Source of the DNA: Craspedostauros australis
Taxonomy: Eukaryota; Bacillariophyta; Bacillariophyceae; Mastogloiales; Achnanthaceae
NCBI GenBank assembly: GCA_026770025.1
Contig: JAMXDE010000045.1
Span: 1-64,000 of the forward strand
DNA length: 64,000 bases
Direction of reading: 5' to 3'
Under the pieces are notes generated by a model. It saw only the letters and a list, made by a program, of their open reading frames with translations. It was not told the origin of the DNA and searched no databases. The stretch's first letter is position 1, and each line of letters opens with the position of its first letter. This document shows positions 43,201 through 53,500 of the stretch, piece after piece. The position numbers and the translations under genes were made by a program.

Positions 43201-44415
43201 CAACCTATCAAGCATGTTGGCCAGTGGTGACATGGAATCCAACTCCAATGGTTGGTCGGTGTGCGGGTTGGTTTCTTGACGAACGGTGCCGACCAACAGG
43301 AAGTTGCCCAACATCTTATCTTGAAGCAGAGTGGAAAGGAGATCCAAGGCGACTTGAGAGCTCCATTGCATGTCGTCGAGGAACATGATGACTGGTCGCA
43401 TCCTTGTCGCGATTGCCTTGATAAACGATCCGAAGATGTACTGCAGCCTGTTCCAGGCCCGATCACTGGAGGTCACCATTTGGTCCAAGTTGTCTCTTCG
43501 AGTATCCGTACTTCGCGAGTGTATGGAGGGTGTCACGGATGTGGGTTTGATGGAGTCGGTGATGCCGCCCTCCGCCTGCGACGCGGATAGATCGGAGTTG
43601 ACCAAGGACACGATAGATGGCACCATCATCGCCATCATCTGTACCTCTTCACCCAGACTCTCCCTCACGATCTTGGCCATGCGCTCGCGTTCCACATCGG
43701 GTCCATTGATGACCTGCTGGCAGAAGTCATCGAGAGCCTGGATGATGGCAGAGAAGGGATCTTTGGAGCCTGTGCTTTCATCGTTCTTGCCTCGAATGAT
43801 GTATGCACGCTGCTTTTTCTGCACATGTGATGCCGTCTGCTCGGAGGGTTGTTGATTGCCAGTGCCAGCGTCATCCCTACTAGTGCTGTTGCTGTTGCCA
43901 TGATTGGCACCAACACCAAGAGAAGCCGCAAACTGCTCGACGAGTCTCGACTTTCCCGTTCCGCTGAGTCCCCACAGGAAGACGGCAGGCAACCTCGGAA
44001 TACCATTTGGATTCTGGGTTTGGATGATCGAAACTTGCTCGGAAGCTAAGGAAACATCACCATCGCTCGGATCGGCCTTGCGCCCATCACTGTCAGATGA
44101 TTCCTGACGATTCCCGTGCTGCCCCTGACTCTGGCGCGCTTGCTTTTGCCTTCGCCGTTCCTTGTCGCGCCTTGGCGATCGTCGCACGATGCCATCGAAT
44201 GCGTCCTTCAGCTGCTGAAGTTCATGGGAACGACCGAAGAACTCTACGTTGCGAAAGTCGAGCTCAGCATGGATATCTGGGTTTAGCTCTCTCTCGTTGT
44301 ATCTATCATCGTAGAAGTCACTCCCTGATGTGAAGGTGACGGACATTCGTTCCGTTGATGAGGGCTCCGAGATGCAGCTTGCGGCAGAGTTCGCCATGGC
44401 CTTGTTAGCGTCCAT
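40294..44415 (-). CDS. STAND-type AAA ATPase with C-terminal helical repeats, copy 1, 1373 aa
   Basis: The open frame extends to 44568, but I place the start at 44415 (MDANKAMANS): upstream of it the two gene copies lose reading-frame similarity, downstream they agree. About residue 55 has FFGRSHELQQL, the lead-in of AAA_16/STAND modules. An Arg/Lys/Gln-rich insertion follows, then Walker A GLSGTGKS at 149-156 and Walker B VIMFLDDMQW at about 325. The remaining ~1000 residues are helical, with a TPR-like tail containing ACERFADYLIMM and ACSYYHRWGVLTKVDDL. This is the arrangement of the ATPase-TPR half of PknK and of AAA-linked sensor kinases. No kinase, cyclase or output domain is present; the C-terminus is acidic. 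Such proteins act as ATP-driven switches; substrate and partner unknown. Intronless. Confidence 0.88.
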   Translation of the reverse strand: MDANKAMANSAASCISEPSSTERMSVTFTSGSDFYDDRYNERELNPDIHAELDFRNVEFFGRSHELQQLKDAFDGIVRRSPRRDKERRRQKQARQSQGQHGNRQESSDSDGRKADPSDGDVSLASEQVSIIQTQNPNGIPRLPAVFLWGLSGTGKSRLVEQFAASLGVGANHGNSNSTSRDDAGTGNQQPSEQTASHVQKKQRAYIIRGKNDESTGSKDPFSAIIQALDDFCQQVINGPDVERERMAKIVRESLGEEVQMMAMMVPSIVSLVNSDLSASQAEGGITDSIKPTSVTPSIHSRSTDTRRDNLDQMVTSSDRAWNRLQYIFGSFIKAIATRMRPVIMFLDDMQWSSQVALDLLSTLLQDKMLGNFLLVGTVRQETNPHTDQPLELDSMSPLANMLDRLYESQHLSEDQQPPEYPGTWPRPQTPNGPRLWTDIHLSNMTQQDVGLWLSQLLDREADELQLLAAKIHNKTDGNIFFMLQLLEELERCNAIVYSRISFQWEWHLPDDESLGSNDLSSSHPAELRYHRSTFAATTNVMQLMVRKLNNQPAELRTVLIIASYIRFSFDFDLLQFVLTEESKHQPSTDGFVFAAATATATEIGPTNEPQGESPRLLLQHLEQAVLDGLLSNTVGSKTFRFAHDRIQQAALSMVPFGETRSKLKQRIGMHIWRLYCQQNQLPLTTTSTSTFTCSNDSSDSDSRSLPTIDTSLLFVAADHLNCIPTKDHAFSLRLNLEVGQQALKMAAMAPAAMYLQLAHHAFRKLRNPWEDQYDLSLHLHQLRSDVELTLGHYQLGYELGHMVLEKANTTEQKLPVYSCMVSAYAKEDKQDLCVQLSRRTIRLLAGYPRRAYALHAARDLLWLTSYLKRHNNEQILSLPALRDTNRVLANKFMFQLITRSFLGANLVEWMMASMKVVRMSIRHGICAEAALGFVSAGMVQTALGNQAVATRLANLASTIIRRDPDPYIQAWVDQISGVFIYGWNEPAGVIIEKLHRGFSACMQRGDFEIGFFCWQSGNMAAEWEGHPMPEMYRSYQLMLDQMALFKVSSNIEWFKEHAKLPAILIGKEEMNWDDIAHFGEGIVKTKETAFVLKVGYWTRQLLTTYFQRFDVAKILFERLEKSCSDDPIYNFQSSRLLYIALMAASLYRQTKRPKYKRQLKQVYKSSRSACATKGDRHASRHLIIRAEYIAATSKHGDDNKDKSKSTQKSIDAIKGAFYDAIFASDAVGRIHEAGLACERFADYLIMMKIESDAIIEHISQACSYYHRWGVLTKVDDLRKRYSQYIDDEQICQLIKKHEQQPGHVVLPTHLQAGSDRIRLNFGGSGQSVMVGSVATKTTSPQASSMPSCGSGDENSQADEMFEDDNISILTDHE

Positions 44416-45260
44416 TTGCGTGGTTGGTGATGTGGGTTTGGTTGCGTTTCGGAGGTGGAGTAGTATGTGGTCGCGGGTGCTGTGGAGTGGAGTGGAGTCG
44501 AAGAAAGCATCGGTCTCTCCGCGAGGCAAGGCTGGATGATGCGGCAAGAGCTCAATGTTTATGATCACCTTTCCACGCTATTGAAAAATGGTGATGTTGG
44601 TGGTGATGTTATTGTCCGGTGTTGCGTGAGTGATGCGTGATGTTGGCAAACATTGTTTTCTTGTAGATTTGGAGGGACGATTGATCTTCGTGTGAGCGAC
44701 ATGGATGACACCGATTTTGAGAACCAAGAGTCATAATAGGCCACAGAGGTCAAGATCAATGTTCACGAAGGTTGCGTGCGAATTCACAACTAGTCCATTT
44801 CCTCCACAACAACCTTCGCGTTCGCAGCTGTTCGACGAACACTGTGTTTGTGCTGCCGCAACAATGGAAGGTCTTTTGACGCAGGCCGCACAAGAGTCAC
44901 TTGGCGGAGCTATTTAGTCCTTTGTGTCATATGGATCCACGCTTTCATTGACATTGTTGCCTTGCCTTTGATGTGACTGGCTATGTATCTTGGGGATGCC
45001 AAGAAGAAGAACATTGCTTGCCTGGGCGTTTTTTTCACCTTTGTTTTATGAAGACTGTGAAATGTGAATAGGGCGAGATACTTCTGTTCCTTGACACGAA
45101 ATCGTCACTGACGCACATATGGCTGACTAAACAGGACACAAGCCCAAGCTCCGAATGCGGGAGCAACAATCCCGAAGCGCTTTGCCAATCCCAGTTGACA
45201 AAGGCCCCACGCCATCTCCTTCCACCAACTGGCTTCGAAATGACTTTCTTTGTGCGCGAG
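44416..45260. promoter_or_regulatory. Upstream region of AAA ATPase copy 1
   Basis: Includes the 201-bp block identical in both copies (44627-44827) and, right after it, a perfect palindrome TGTTCGACGAACA at 44829-44841, about 414 bp from the start codon. The same place in copy 2 has a related palindrome with paired changes. A short - strand frame within the block (MSLTRRSIVPPNLQENN) could be an upstream ORF; since the DNA is identical in both copies, coding pressure cannot be tested. Confidence 0.45.
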
Positions 45261-48200
45261 CTGTGCAGAAGGGGCGGTTACGACAGAGAAGTGGAGGTGG
45301 TTGTAAGGGTCATAATTTCATACTCTGGGCCTCTCGACCAATCATATCGCTCTATTTAGGGCACGAGATACCTTTCGGCTCCTCATTGAAATGGGGGTCA
45401 ACGTCCATATAACGTCAATCGAAATAATTATGAACTCATTGTCCGCGAATATGAACGCTCCTCGGAGACCGTTCATAATTTCATAATCTCTCTGATGAGT
45501 CGTGGTAGTCCAAAATTCGTTCTCAACGGCTGCATCGGAGCAAAACTTTGTGCTCACACCAGATTGATCTGATGTGCTCTACTGCAAATTGATTATTCGT
45601 GCCCACCCATTGCATCGCAACTCTCTGTTGCAGGCCAACTCCTTCTTTACATGCACCTAGTGTAACTCTGTATTTATCATCTGATGAACTCCAGCAGATC
45701 ATATCTTCCCCCACCATCATGACGTCCACCCTCCAGTATCATCGCCGGCACCAGGCTGCCTTGATTTCCGTCATCCTTGTCATTCTCAAGCATCTTGCTG
45801 CACAGCAGCGCCTCCTCATGTGTGCTGTGGCACACTGCATCCTTGACACCATGCCAACAAGTGTGCGAAGGGGTCGGTACCTCAGCTCAAGCATCTTCTA
45901 TCATCAAGCATTATCTTTCAGGTCTTTGATTTGAGAGTATAGTGACTCCATGGAGTTCTACGACTTCATCGGGTTTACCAGGCCATCGTTCAATTGATTG
46001 GCATAACTGCTATAGCCCAGCATCGAAGCGTTGCCCATCGATCCGTGAGACACGGTGCCACCACGACATCATATATTCGCTCTTGTAATATCGGCTACAT
46101 CGATGTCACTGCCATTGCAATGAAGTATCTGACTTCCAAGTCAGAATTGAAGAGCCATTTCTGGTAGGATCTGCCTTCGTTAGAAGGTCGGAAGAGATCT
46201 TGGAGGACGTAGGGAGCAATGGACATGGCAGAGGCTGAAGTTGAGGCAATGGAAGAGCACTCTCGCGAAACAGGGACTATGGATGACAATTGTAACCTGA
46301 CATATGAAGCGATGGCTCTTGAGAAGAAAGCAAAAGAAGATGTGGAATGCATCAGCGATACCCAGAAGCAAAGAAGGTGCGAGTGGGAAGCTACAATGGC
46401 CATTTGCATCATCAAAGCATTGACAATGAGACGATTGATGAGGAAACGATTGCACCAAACACTGCGATGGTTGGGATAGGTATGTTGAGCGTTCAATGAA
46501 TGAAGGAGTGGACACCAGCAGCACAGCCAATGGAGAAAGGAAGACGGGGGAAGCAGGAAAGTGGCAACGCAAAGTGAATAGTATGGAGATGAACTGCGGA
46601 TGGCGAGGAGCAACACATATGTACATACATACACATCCATCTGGTATATGGCAGTTGAAAACTGCACTTGGGCAAGACACATGTATTTGCGAATGTGTGA
46701 AGCAGCAAGAGATGTGCGAAACTGAAGCTGTAGATGTGTCAGCATACAGCCCCATTCAGCGAGGTCGAGTATCATCCTGCCGATATTGAATTGGACAACA
46801 TGACAATTTAGCAAGCTATGTGGCATGTTGTCCATTAGGGTTAGATATATTTAGATAGCTCTTACAACACAAGTACATGGCTTGTGCTCACTGTGGATGG
46901 AAATGATGCTGTCATTGTTGGTCGATATCAGACTGCGATGGTATCCAACAGTGTGAGTGGTGATGTTGTGACAGCTTCGGTGTTGCGTTGATTCCTCACG
47001 TTGTGGACGATTGGGCTCTGTTGTGTGCTTCCTCCCTTGTGTGTCAGGAATCGGGTGTTCTGAAACACCGATTGCCGCACCTCCCAAGAGTAAGGGGTCG
47101 AATTTCATGATATGATAAGTTACCGCAACTCCCACCGTTGGATCTTTGTCACAGAAAAATGTGAGCTGCACGTGTTTTGTGATGGAGAACGACATGTGCC
47201 GAATGCGGGCCGTACTTTGGCGTTCATGACTCCAATGCAGGTATGCGAATTGCATGTGGATATCGCAGGGGGCAGAGGTGTTGGAATCGTGACCAACATC
47301 ACGATACACATGACTACAGCCCCCATGTCGCAACCAATGAAAAAGAGTACTGGGGGAAGGCCAATGTCACAAAGTGTGAGATGGTCTGTGAACGGACCAG
47401 TGATGAAGAACCTCCAGGAAGCCAGTGAAGTGATTGGTGAAGTGATTGGAGAAACGACAGGAGAAGCATTGGAGATGATTGGAGATGTGTGATGATGAGG
47501 AGCTGAGAGAGACCTCATCCAGGGTGCTCCTGTGTTGAATGGGAGACCGTGATCTGATTGAATGAACCAACCTGTGTGATGCCTACGACTTGGCAATGTC
47601 TAAGGAATCGAAACTATCAGGGGAGGACAACGTGTTTATGTGCACGGATATGGGGTACTTGGTGGTGCATGCATGTACATGATGAATTTGCGATGAATGC
47701 AAGATGGATGCCTGCTAGACCAACAGAGGGACCCATGGAGATCTCAGGAGGAGATCGGACTTTGAAGTTGAGAGCAATGAAGAGCTCACAGTTCAGAGAA
47801 GTAGATTCTAACAAACGATTAGATTTCTACTATCATCACCACCTCGGATTTCCAACATATTATATCGTCTAGGTCATGAAGAGATATTGACTGAATGTAG
47901 CAAGATTCATGTGTCAAATGAAACAGTGGCGAGTCCCTACTCTGGAGAGTATTTGATTTTGTATTCATGGCCTTGCGAGTATGGCGGTGGTTCATTTTCC
48001 ATGCATCCGTTGCAACAGCGTGCTCCCACGGAATCCCATGCCTACCTCACCCTTCATGATCGGAGTGCCCAGCATCTCTCCAAATAGAGATGGTGTGATC
48101 TTCAGATGCTTCATCAACCTTTCCACCACAGTCCTCATCGCCATCCCCGCCGTTCAGAAACGGCGATTGCCACATCGGCATGTCGCAAGATTCAGTCGAA

Positions 48201-48359
48201 CCCTGCACAATTCTCGCCTGCCTAAATCGCCAACTTTGGTCAGCAGCATCCCACAGAGCAGCTCCCAAATGATCATATATAGCCAACAAAGCTGCCGCTG
48301 CAGCAAAACACCGTACTCAATTTGCGCAGCATTTGCCTCCCAGGTTCAGCTTTGTGGTG
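45261..48359. other. Unique region between the duplicates, no supported gene
   Basis: Open frames are short or low in complexity. On + there are three (46219-46479, 46496-46789, 47112-47492), hydrophilic and Met-rich, without a domain. The piece EFYDFIGFTRPSF near 45950 and the following AIAMKYLTSKSEL in another frame recall the start of Harbinger/DDE transposases, but no catalytic part follows. Nothing else identified. Confidence 0.35.
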
Positions 48360-49756
48360 TTAAGACCTTGCCAACACCCACTCCTTCACATGATTGCAAA
48401 CAACGCCGGTGACCTCCGAAATGTCCTGGAAGAGCTGGTGATGGCCACCCTTGACTTCTTTGAAGGTCTTGTCCTCGGATTGTGCCAGCTGCTGCACGCG
48501 TCGCACGGCATCTGTGTCGACACGGACTTCCTTCTCTCCCATGAACACTGCGATTGGTGCCTTGATGTCTCCCAGCGAGTCGTTCACGTAACCGAAACTC
48601 GTCAAGACTGACGCGATCATCCCAAGCCGCGGTGGGATTGTTGCTGCTTCCTGGATGATGGGATCCGCGCGCCCGGCCCTCGCCCAGGGTTTGTCACCGA
48701 AGGCGAGATCGAATGTACTGAAGAAGTCAGTTCCTGGCATCTCTAGCATCGGGAAGAATCGTGCAACGAACTTCAACAAGGCCACCACCGGCTTGGGCGG
48801 GAGCATCTCGGCTGTAATGTGATGCATGAGGATGGAATCAAATATACGTGTGTGTGTGTGTAATGGAGTGGTCGCAAATGAACAGCGGAGGTACAGGAGC
48901 AATCAATGTGGGAATGTGTCGAACTCAATTCCGATGTTCAAGGCATCGCAGCATGTCGACATTGCTTGCCGTCAAACGCAATCCACGCTCACGTTCATGT
49001 ACGCTCCTACATCAACGCCCGCAGTTACGAGGCTCCGGCATGACAACAACTGTTCCAGATGACCGACCGCCGACCGACTGAACAGTCGCGCAACAGCAGC
49101 ACTAGCAGCAGAAGGAACTACAGCAAAATCCAAAACAGCCACTTACGCAAGAGTTGGATGACCGGACCCGTCAGGATGTACCCATCTGCCAATGATCCAC
49201 TTTCGCCTTTCATCTGTTCGACAAGCATTTGCTTCAGCACAATATGACCACCAAAGCTTTCCCCCATCGCGAAGATCTTCCTGCCTTCGAATTTGCTTCT
49301 CATGTCGTTCAAAATCTTGGTGAAATCGTTGGTGATGGTGTCGATCGAATCAAAGTACGCTCTCATCCCATTGGTGCTATCGCTGTATCCGCATCCAGCC
49401 TGGTCATACGAAATGAATGCAATTCCAGCCTGCATCATGGCCTGCCCGAGGATATCGGAATACCCGGAATGGAATCCTGCGCCACCATGATGAAAGAGGA
49501 TGACGCTTTGGATGCCATCGTCAGGGACCCAACGCCACATCGCCAAACGGATCCCTGTGGCGGAGGTTGTGAACTCGTCGGGCTTCCCAAGAGGAGCGAC
49601 TGTGTCCTCGCAGGAGCCCTCCTCGCTAGAAGTTCCTTGGCCCCCCTTTGCAGAACAGGATTACGCAGAAGCAAAGCTATCTGCTCCCTGCCAGAAGAAT
49701 CCCACGATGAGCAGGAGAAGCGGCAGGGTGAATGTCGAATGGTGAATCGCTCTCAT
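48360..49756 (-). CDS. Alpha/beta hydrolase, two exons, in-frame stop after the signal peptide
   Basis: Exon 1 is 49756-49147 and exon 2 is 48811-48360, joined by a GT-AG intron of 335 bp (donor GTAAGT) with frame kept (IQLL/PEMLPPKP). Exon 1 opens with a secretory signal (STFTLPLLLLIVGFFW) and then has a TAA at 49661-49663. The same frame continues without further stops into FHHGGAGFHSGY (oxyanion region), YDQAGCGYSDS and the nucleophile elbow GESFGG. Exon 2 has the late-Asp region FMGEKEVRVD and the His segment GGHHQLFQD. The order fits the serine hydrolase S33/monoglyceride-lipase group. Either the TAA is real and the gene is dead or starts downstream without its signal, or it is a base error. 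About 350 residues if read through. Confidence 0.72.
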
Positions 49757-50517
49757 GTTGTGATGATGGTCGGAGTTGTGGCTGCTGCTATTGGGCGAAT
49801 TGTGAGAACTTCCGACCACGTTACGTTGCATCGTGTTGCGTCCTGTCGATCCGCGTCATGGTGCAAATGCGAGTACTTGCATGTGCATGGTTCTGTCATG
49901 GCTGCGTTGTCTCCGTTGCGTCAAGGCGTGGGTTGGTGCCTTGTGGTGGAAGTCACCAAAGACGCGGTTCTTCTCCGCGAATGATTCTGGAAGTTCGCGT
50001 TGACGCCAAACATCTCTTCTGGCGTATCTTTTCGGATCACGGGCGTGTTTGAACAATTCGATCGTGTTCTTGGAATGCGTGGCGACTTGCGACGCCTCAC
50101 AAATCAAACAGTGCTCTTGACATCCTGGTTCTGCAATACGAGTCGTCGTCTGTACCATTACTATTCTACTCTGTTCACAGCTGACCTTGGGAGATGAGAC
50201 TGGCACAAACCATCTCCGTAGTGGATTGATCTGTGCAGCGGTCACCACCACAACCAAAGAGAATCAACAACGTGACACCAGCGGTGTCAAAAATCGCTGC
50301 AATCGTCATCAAAATCAGCAGACGTTGTGGTGCGACCGGCGATTCTACATCTACATCTACATTTCTGGCGTGAAGGATTGCTACATTCACCCACTCATCC
50401 ATGCCGATCAACACCGCGCTACATTGTTCCTTCTGTCAGATGTCCGCCACGTGCATCAATTGCGATGGTGTGCCGTTGCAATGGCGCTCTCATCTGATCA
50501 TTCATAATCATTCATGA
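49757..50517. other. Intergenic region upstream of the hydrolase
   Basis: Between the hydrolase start (-) and the 3' end of AAA copy 2. Contains only a doubtful - frame (49856-50257), an ACATCT repeat at about 50346-50362, and from 50478 the edge of the duplication. Confidence 0.45.
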
Positions 50518-53500
50518 TCACTCATGGTCCGTCAAGATCGAGATGTTATCATCTTCGAACATTTCGTCAGCCTGACTGTTTTCATCACCACTGCCACTGT
50601 CACTACTCGGCATCGAAGATGCTTGTGGCCACGTTGTCTTCGTCGCCACGCTTCCCACCATTACGCTCTGCCCACTTCCACCAAAGTTCAGCCGGATGCG
50701 ATCGCTGCCTGCCTGGAGATGTGTCGGAAGCACCACGTGCCCTGGCTGTTGCTCGTGCTTCTTGAATAGCCGGCAGATCTGCTCGTCATCGATGTACTGC
50801 GAATAACGTTTGCGAAGATCGTCCACCTTGGTGAGGACTCCCCAACGATGATAGTATGAGCATGCTTGGGAGACGTGCTCGATGATGGCATCGGATTCCA
50901 TCTTCATCATGATCAGGTAGTCAGCGAACCGCTCGCATGCAAGTCCTGCTTCGTGGATGCGCCCAACCGCATCCGAAGCGAAGATGGCATCGTAGAATGC
51001 TCCCTTGATGGCATCGATGCTCTTCTGCGTGCTCTTGCTCTTGTCCTTGTTGTCATCGCCATGCTTTGATGTTGCTGCATTGTATTCGGCGCGGATGATG
51101 AGATGCCTGCTCGCGTGGCGATCACCCTTCGTGGCGCAAGCCGACCTGCTGCTCTTGTAGACCTGTTTGAGCTGTCGCTTGTATTTGGGGCGCTTGGTTT
51201 GACGGTAGAGAGAAGCAGCCATGAGAGCAATGTACAGCAACCGAGAGCTCTGAAAATTGTATATTGGGTCGTCTGAACAAGACTTCTCAAGGCGCTCGAA
51301 CAGAATCTTCGCAACATCGAACCTTTGGAAGTAGGTCGTCAGCAGCTGTCGTGTCCAATAGCCAACCTTGAGGACGAAGGCAGTCTCCTTCGTCTTCACG
51401 ATGCCTTCGCCAAAGTGGGCGATGTCATCCCAATTCATCTCCTCTTTTCCAATCAGAATGGCCGGCAACTTCGCGTGCTCCTTGAACCACTCGATGTTGG
51501 ATGACACCTTGAACAGTGCCATCTGGTCAAGCATCAATTGATACGATCGATACATCTCTGGCATGGGATGTCCCTCCCATTCAGCGACCATGTTGCCGCT
51601 CTGCCAGCAGAAGAAGCCAGTTTCGAAGTCTCCCCGCTGCATACAGGCAGAAAAACCTCGATGCAACTTCTCGATGATGACCCCCGCAGGTTCATTCCAT
51701 CCGTATATAAAAACGCCGCTGATCACGTCAACCCACGCCTGAATGTAAGGGTCAGGATCCCGACGGATGATCGCACTCGCCAAGTTGGCGAGGCGCGTGG
51801 CGACGGCCTGGTTGCCTAGCGCAGTTTGCACCATGCCGGCACTCACGAAACCCAACGCAGCCTCAGCACAGATACCATGACGAATGGACATCCGGACGAC
51901 CTTCATCGATGCCATCATCCATTCCACAAGGTTTGCTCCCAGGAATGATCGGATGATCAGTTGGAACATGAATTTGTTTGCCAGCACCCTGTTTGTATCG
52001 CGCAAAGCTGGAAGAGACAGGATCTGTTCATTGCTGTGGCGCTTCAAGTACGATGTCAGCCACAACAGATCTCGGGCTGCATGCAGCGCGTATGCTCGCC
52101 TCGGGTATCCAGCAAGCAGACGGATGGTCCTTCTGCTCAGCTGCACGCACAGATCCTGCTTGTCCTCTTTCGCGTACGCTGATACCATGCAGGAGTACAC
52201 CGGGAGCTTCTGCTCGGTTGTATTGGCCTTCTCCAGCACCATGTGACCGAGCTCGTAGCCCAGCTGGTAATGCCCAAGCGTCAGCTCCACATCTGACCGC
52301 AGCTGGTGCAGGCGAAGCGAGAGATCGTATTGATCCTCCCATGGATTGCGAAGCTTGTGGAACGCATGGTGGGCCAGCTGCAGGTACATGGCCGCTGGTG
52401 CCATCGCTGCCATCTTCAACGCCTGCTGTCCGACTTCGAGGTTGAGCCGCAGCGAGAATGCATGATCCTTGGTCGGAATGCAATTGAGATGGTCGGCAGC
52501 GACGAAGAGCAGGCTGGTATCGATGGTTGGTAGTGACCGGCTGTCGCTGTCGCTACTGTCATTGCTGCATGTAAATGTGGAGGTCGACGTTGTCGTAAGT
52601 GGCAGCTGGTTCTGTTGGCAGTACAGCCTCCAGATGTGCATCCCGATCCTTTGCTTGAGCTTGCTCCTCGTTTCACCGAATGGGATCATGCTCAGCGCAG
52701 CTTGTTGAATGCGGTCATGTGCAAAACGGAATGTCTTGCTCCCCACCGTGTTGGAGAGGAGACCATCCAGCACTGCATGCTCCAGGTGCTGGAGCAGTAA
52801 TCGTGGTGATTCTCCTTGCGGTTCATTGGTCGGGCCTATTTCCGTCGCCGTCGCCGTCGCCGTTGCCGTCGCTGCAGCAAATACGAACCCATCTGTTGAG
52901 GGTTGATGCTTGCTCTCTTCGGTCAGTACGAACTGCAACAGATCGAAGTCAAAGCTGAAGCGGATGTAGGATGCGATGATCAACACAGTGCGAAGCTCGG
53001 CAGGTTGGTTGTTGAGTTTCCTCACCATCAGCTGCATCACATTGGTCGTGGCAGCGAAGGTGCTTCTATGGTACCGCAGCTCCGCAGGGTGCGATGAACT
53101 GAGGTCGTTGCTGCCCAGAGACTCGTCATCAGGGAGGTGCCACTCCCACTGGAAGGATATGCGGCTGTACACGATGGCATTGCATCGCTCAAGCTCTTCG
53201 AGGAGCTGGAGCATGAAGAATATGTTTCCGTCAGTCTTGCTGTGGATCTTCGCAGCCAATGGCTGCAGCTCGTCCGCCTCTCTATCGAGCAGCTGCGACA
53301 ACCACAGCCCGACATCTTGTTGGGTCATGTTGCTGAGGTGGATGTCCGTCCACAGTCGAGGGCCGTTCGGCGTCTGTGGTCTGGGCCAGGTCCCGGGATA
53401 TTCGGGAGGCTGTTGATCTTCCGAGCGATGTTGGCTTTCATACAACCTATCAAGCATGTTGGCCAGTGGTGACATGGAATCCAACTCCAATGGTTGGTCG

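Larger units (their letters stand above)
40264..45260. repeat. Segmental duplication, copy 1 (~5 kb)
   Basis: Matches 50478-55472 in the same orientation. The shared block begins at GCAATGGCGCTCTC and fades out after GAAATGACTTTCTTTGTG. It covers the whole AAA ATPase gene and about 850 bp upstream. Coding DNA differs only at scattered bases. The upstream part alternates between a 201-bp identical block (44627-44827) and clearly diverged stretches. Confidence 0.9.

Noticed and set aside
44416..44568. Upstream start for AAA ATPase copy 1 at 44568 (and 54795 for copy 2)
   Set aside because: The two copies encode unrelated residues there, because small gaps shift the frame, while agreement begins at MDANKAMANS.
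45599..46500. Possible Harbinger-type transposase relic
   Set aside because: Only two short suggestive pieces in different frames; no DDE or helicase-like core, no terminal repeats.
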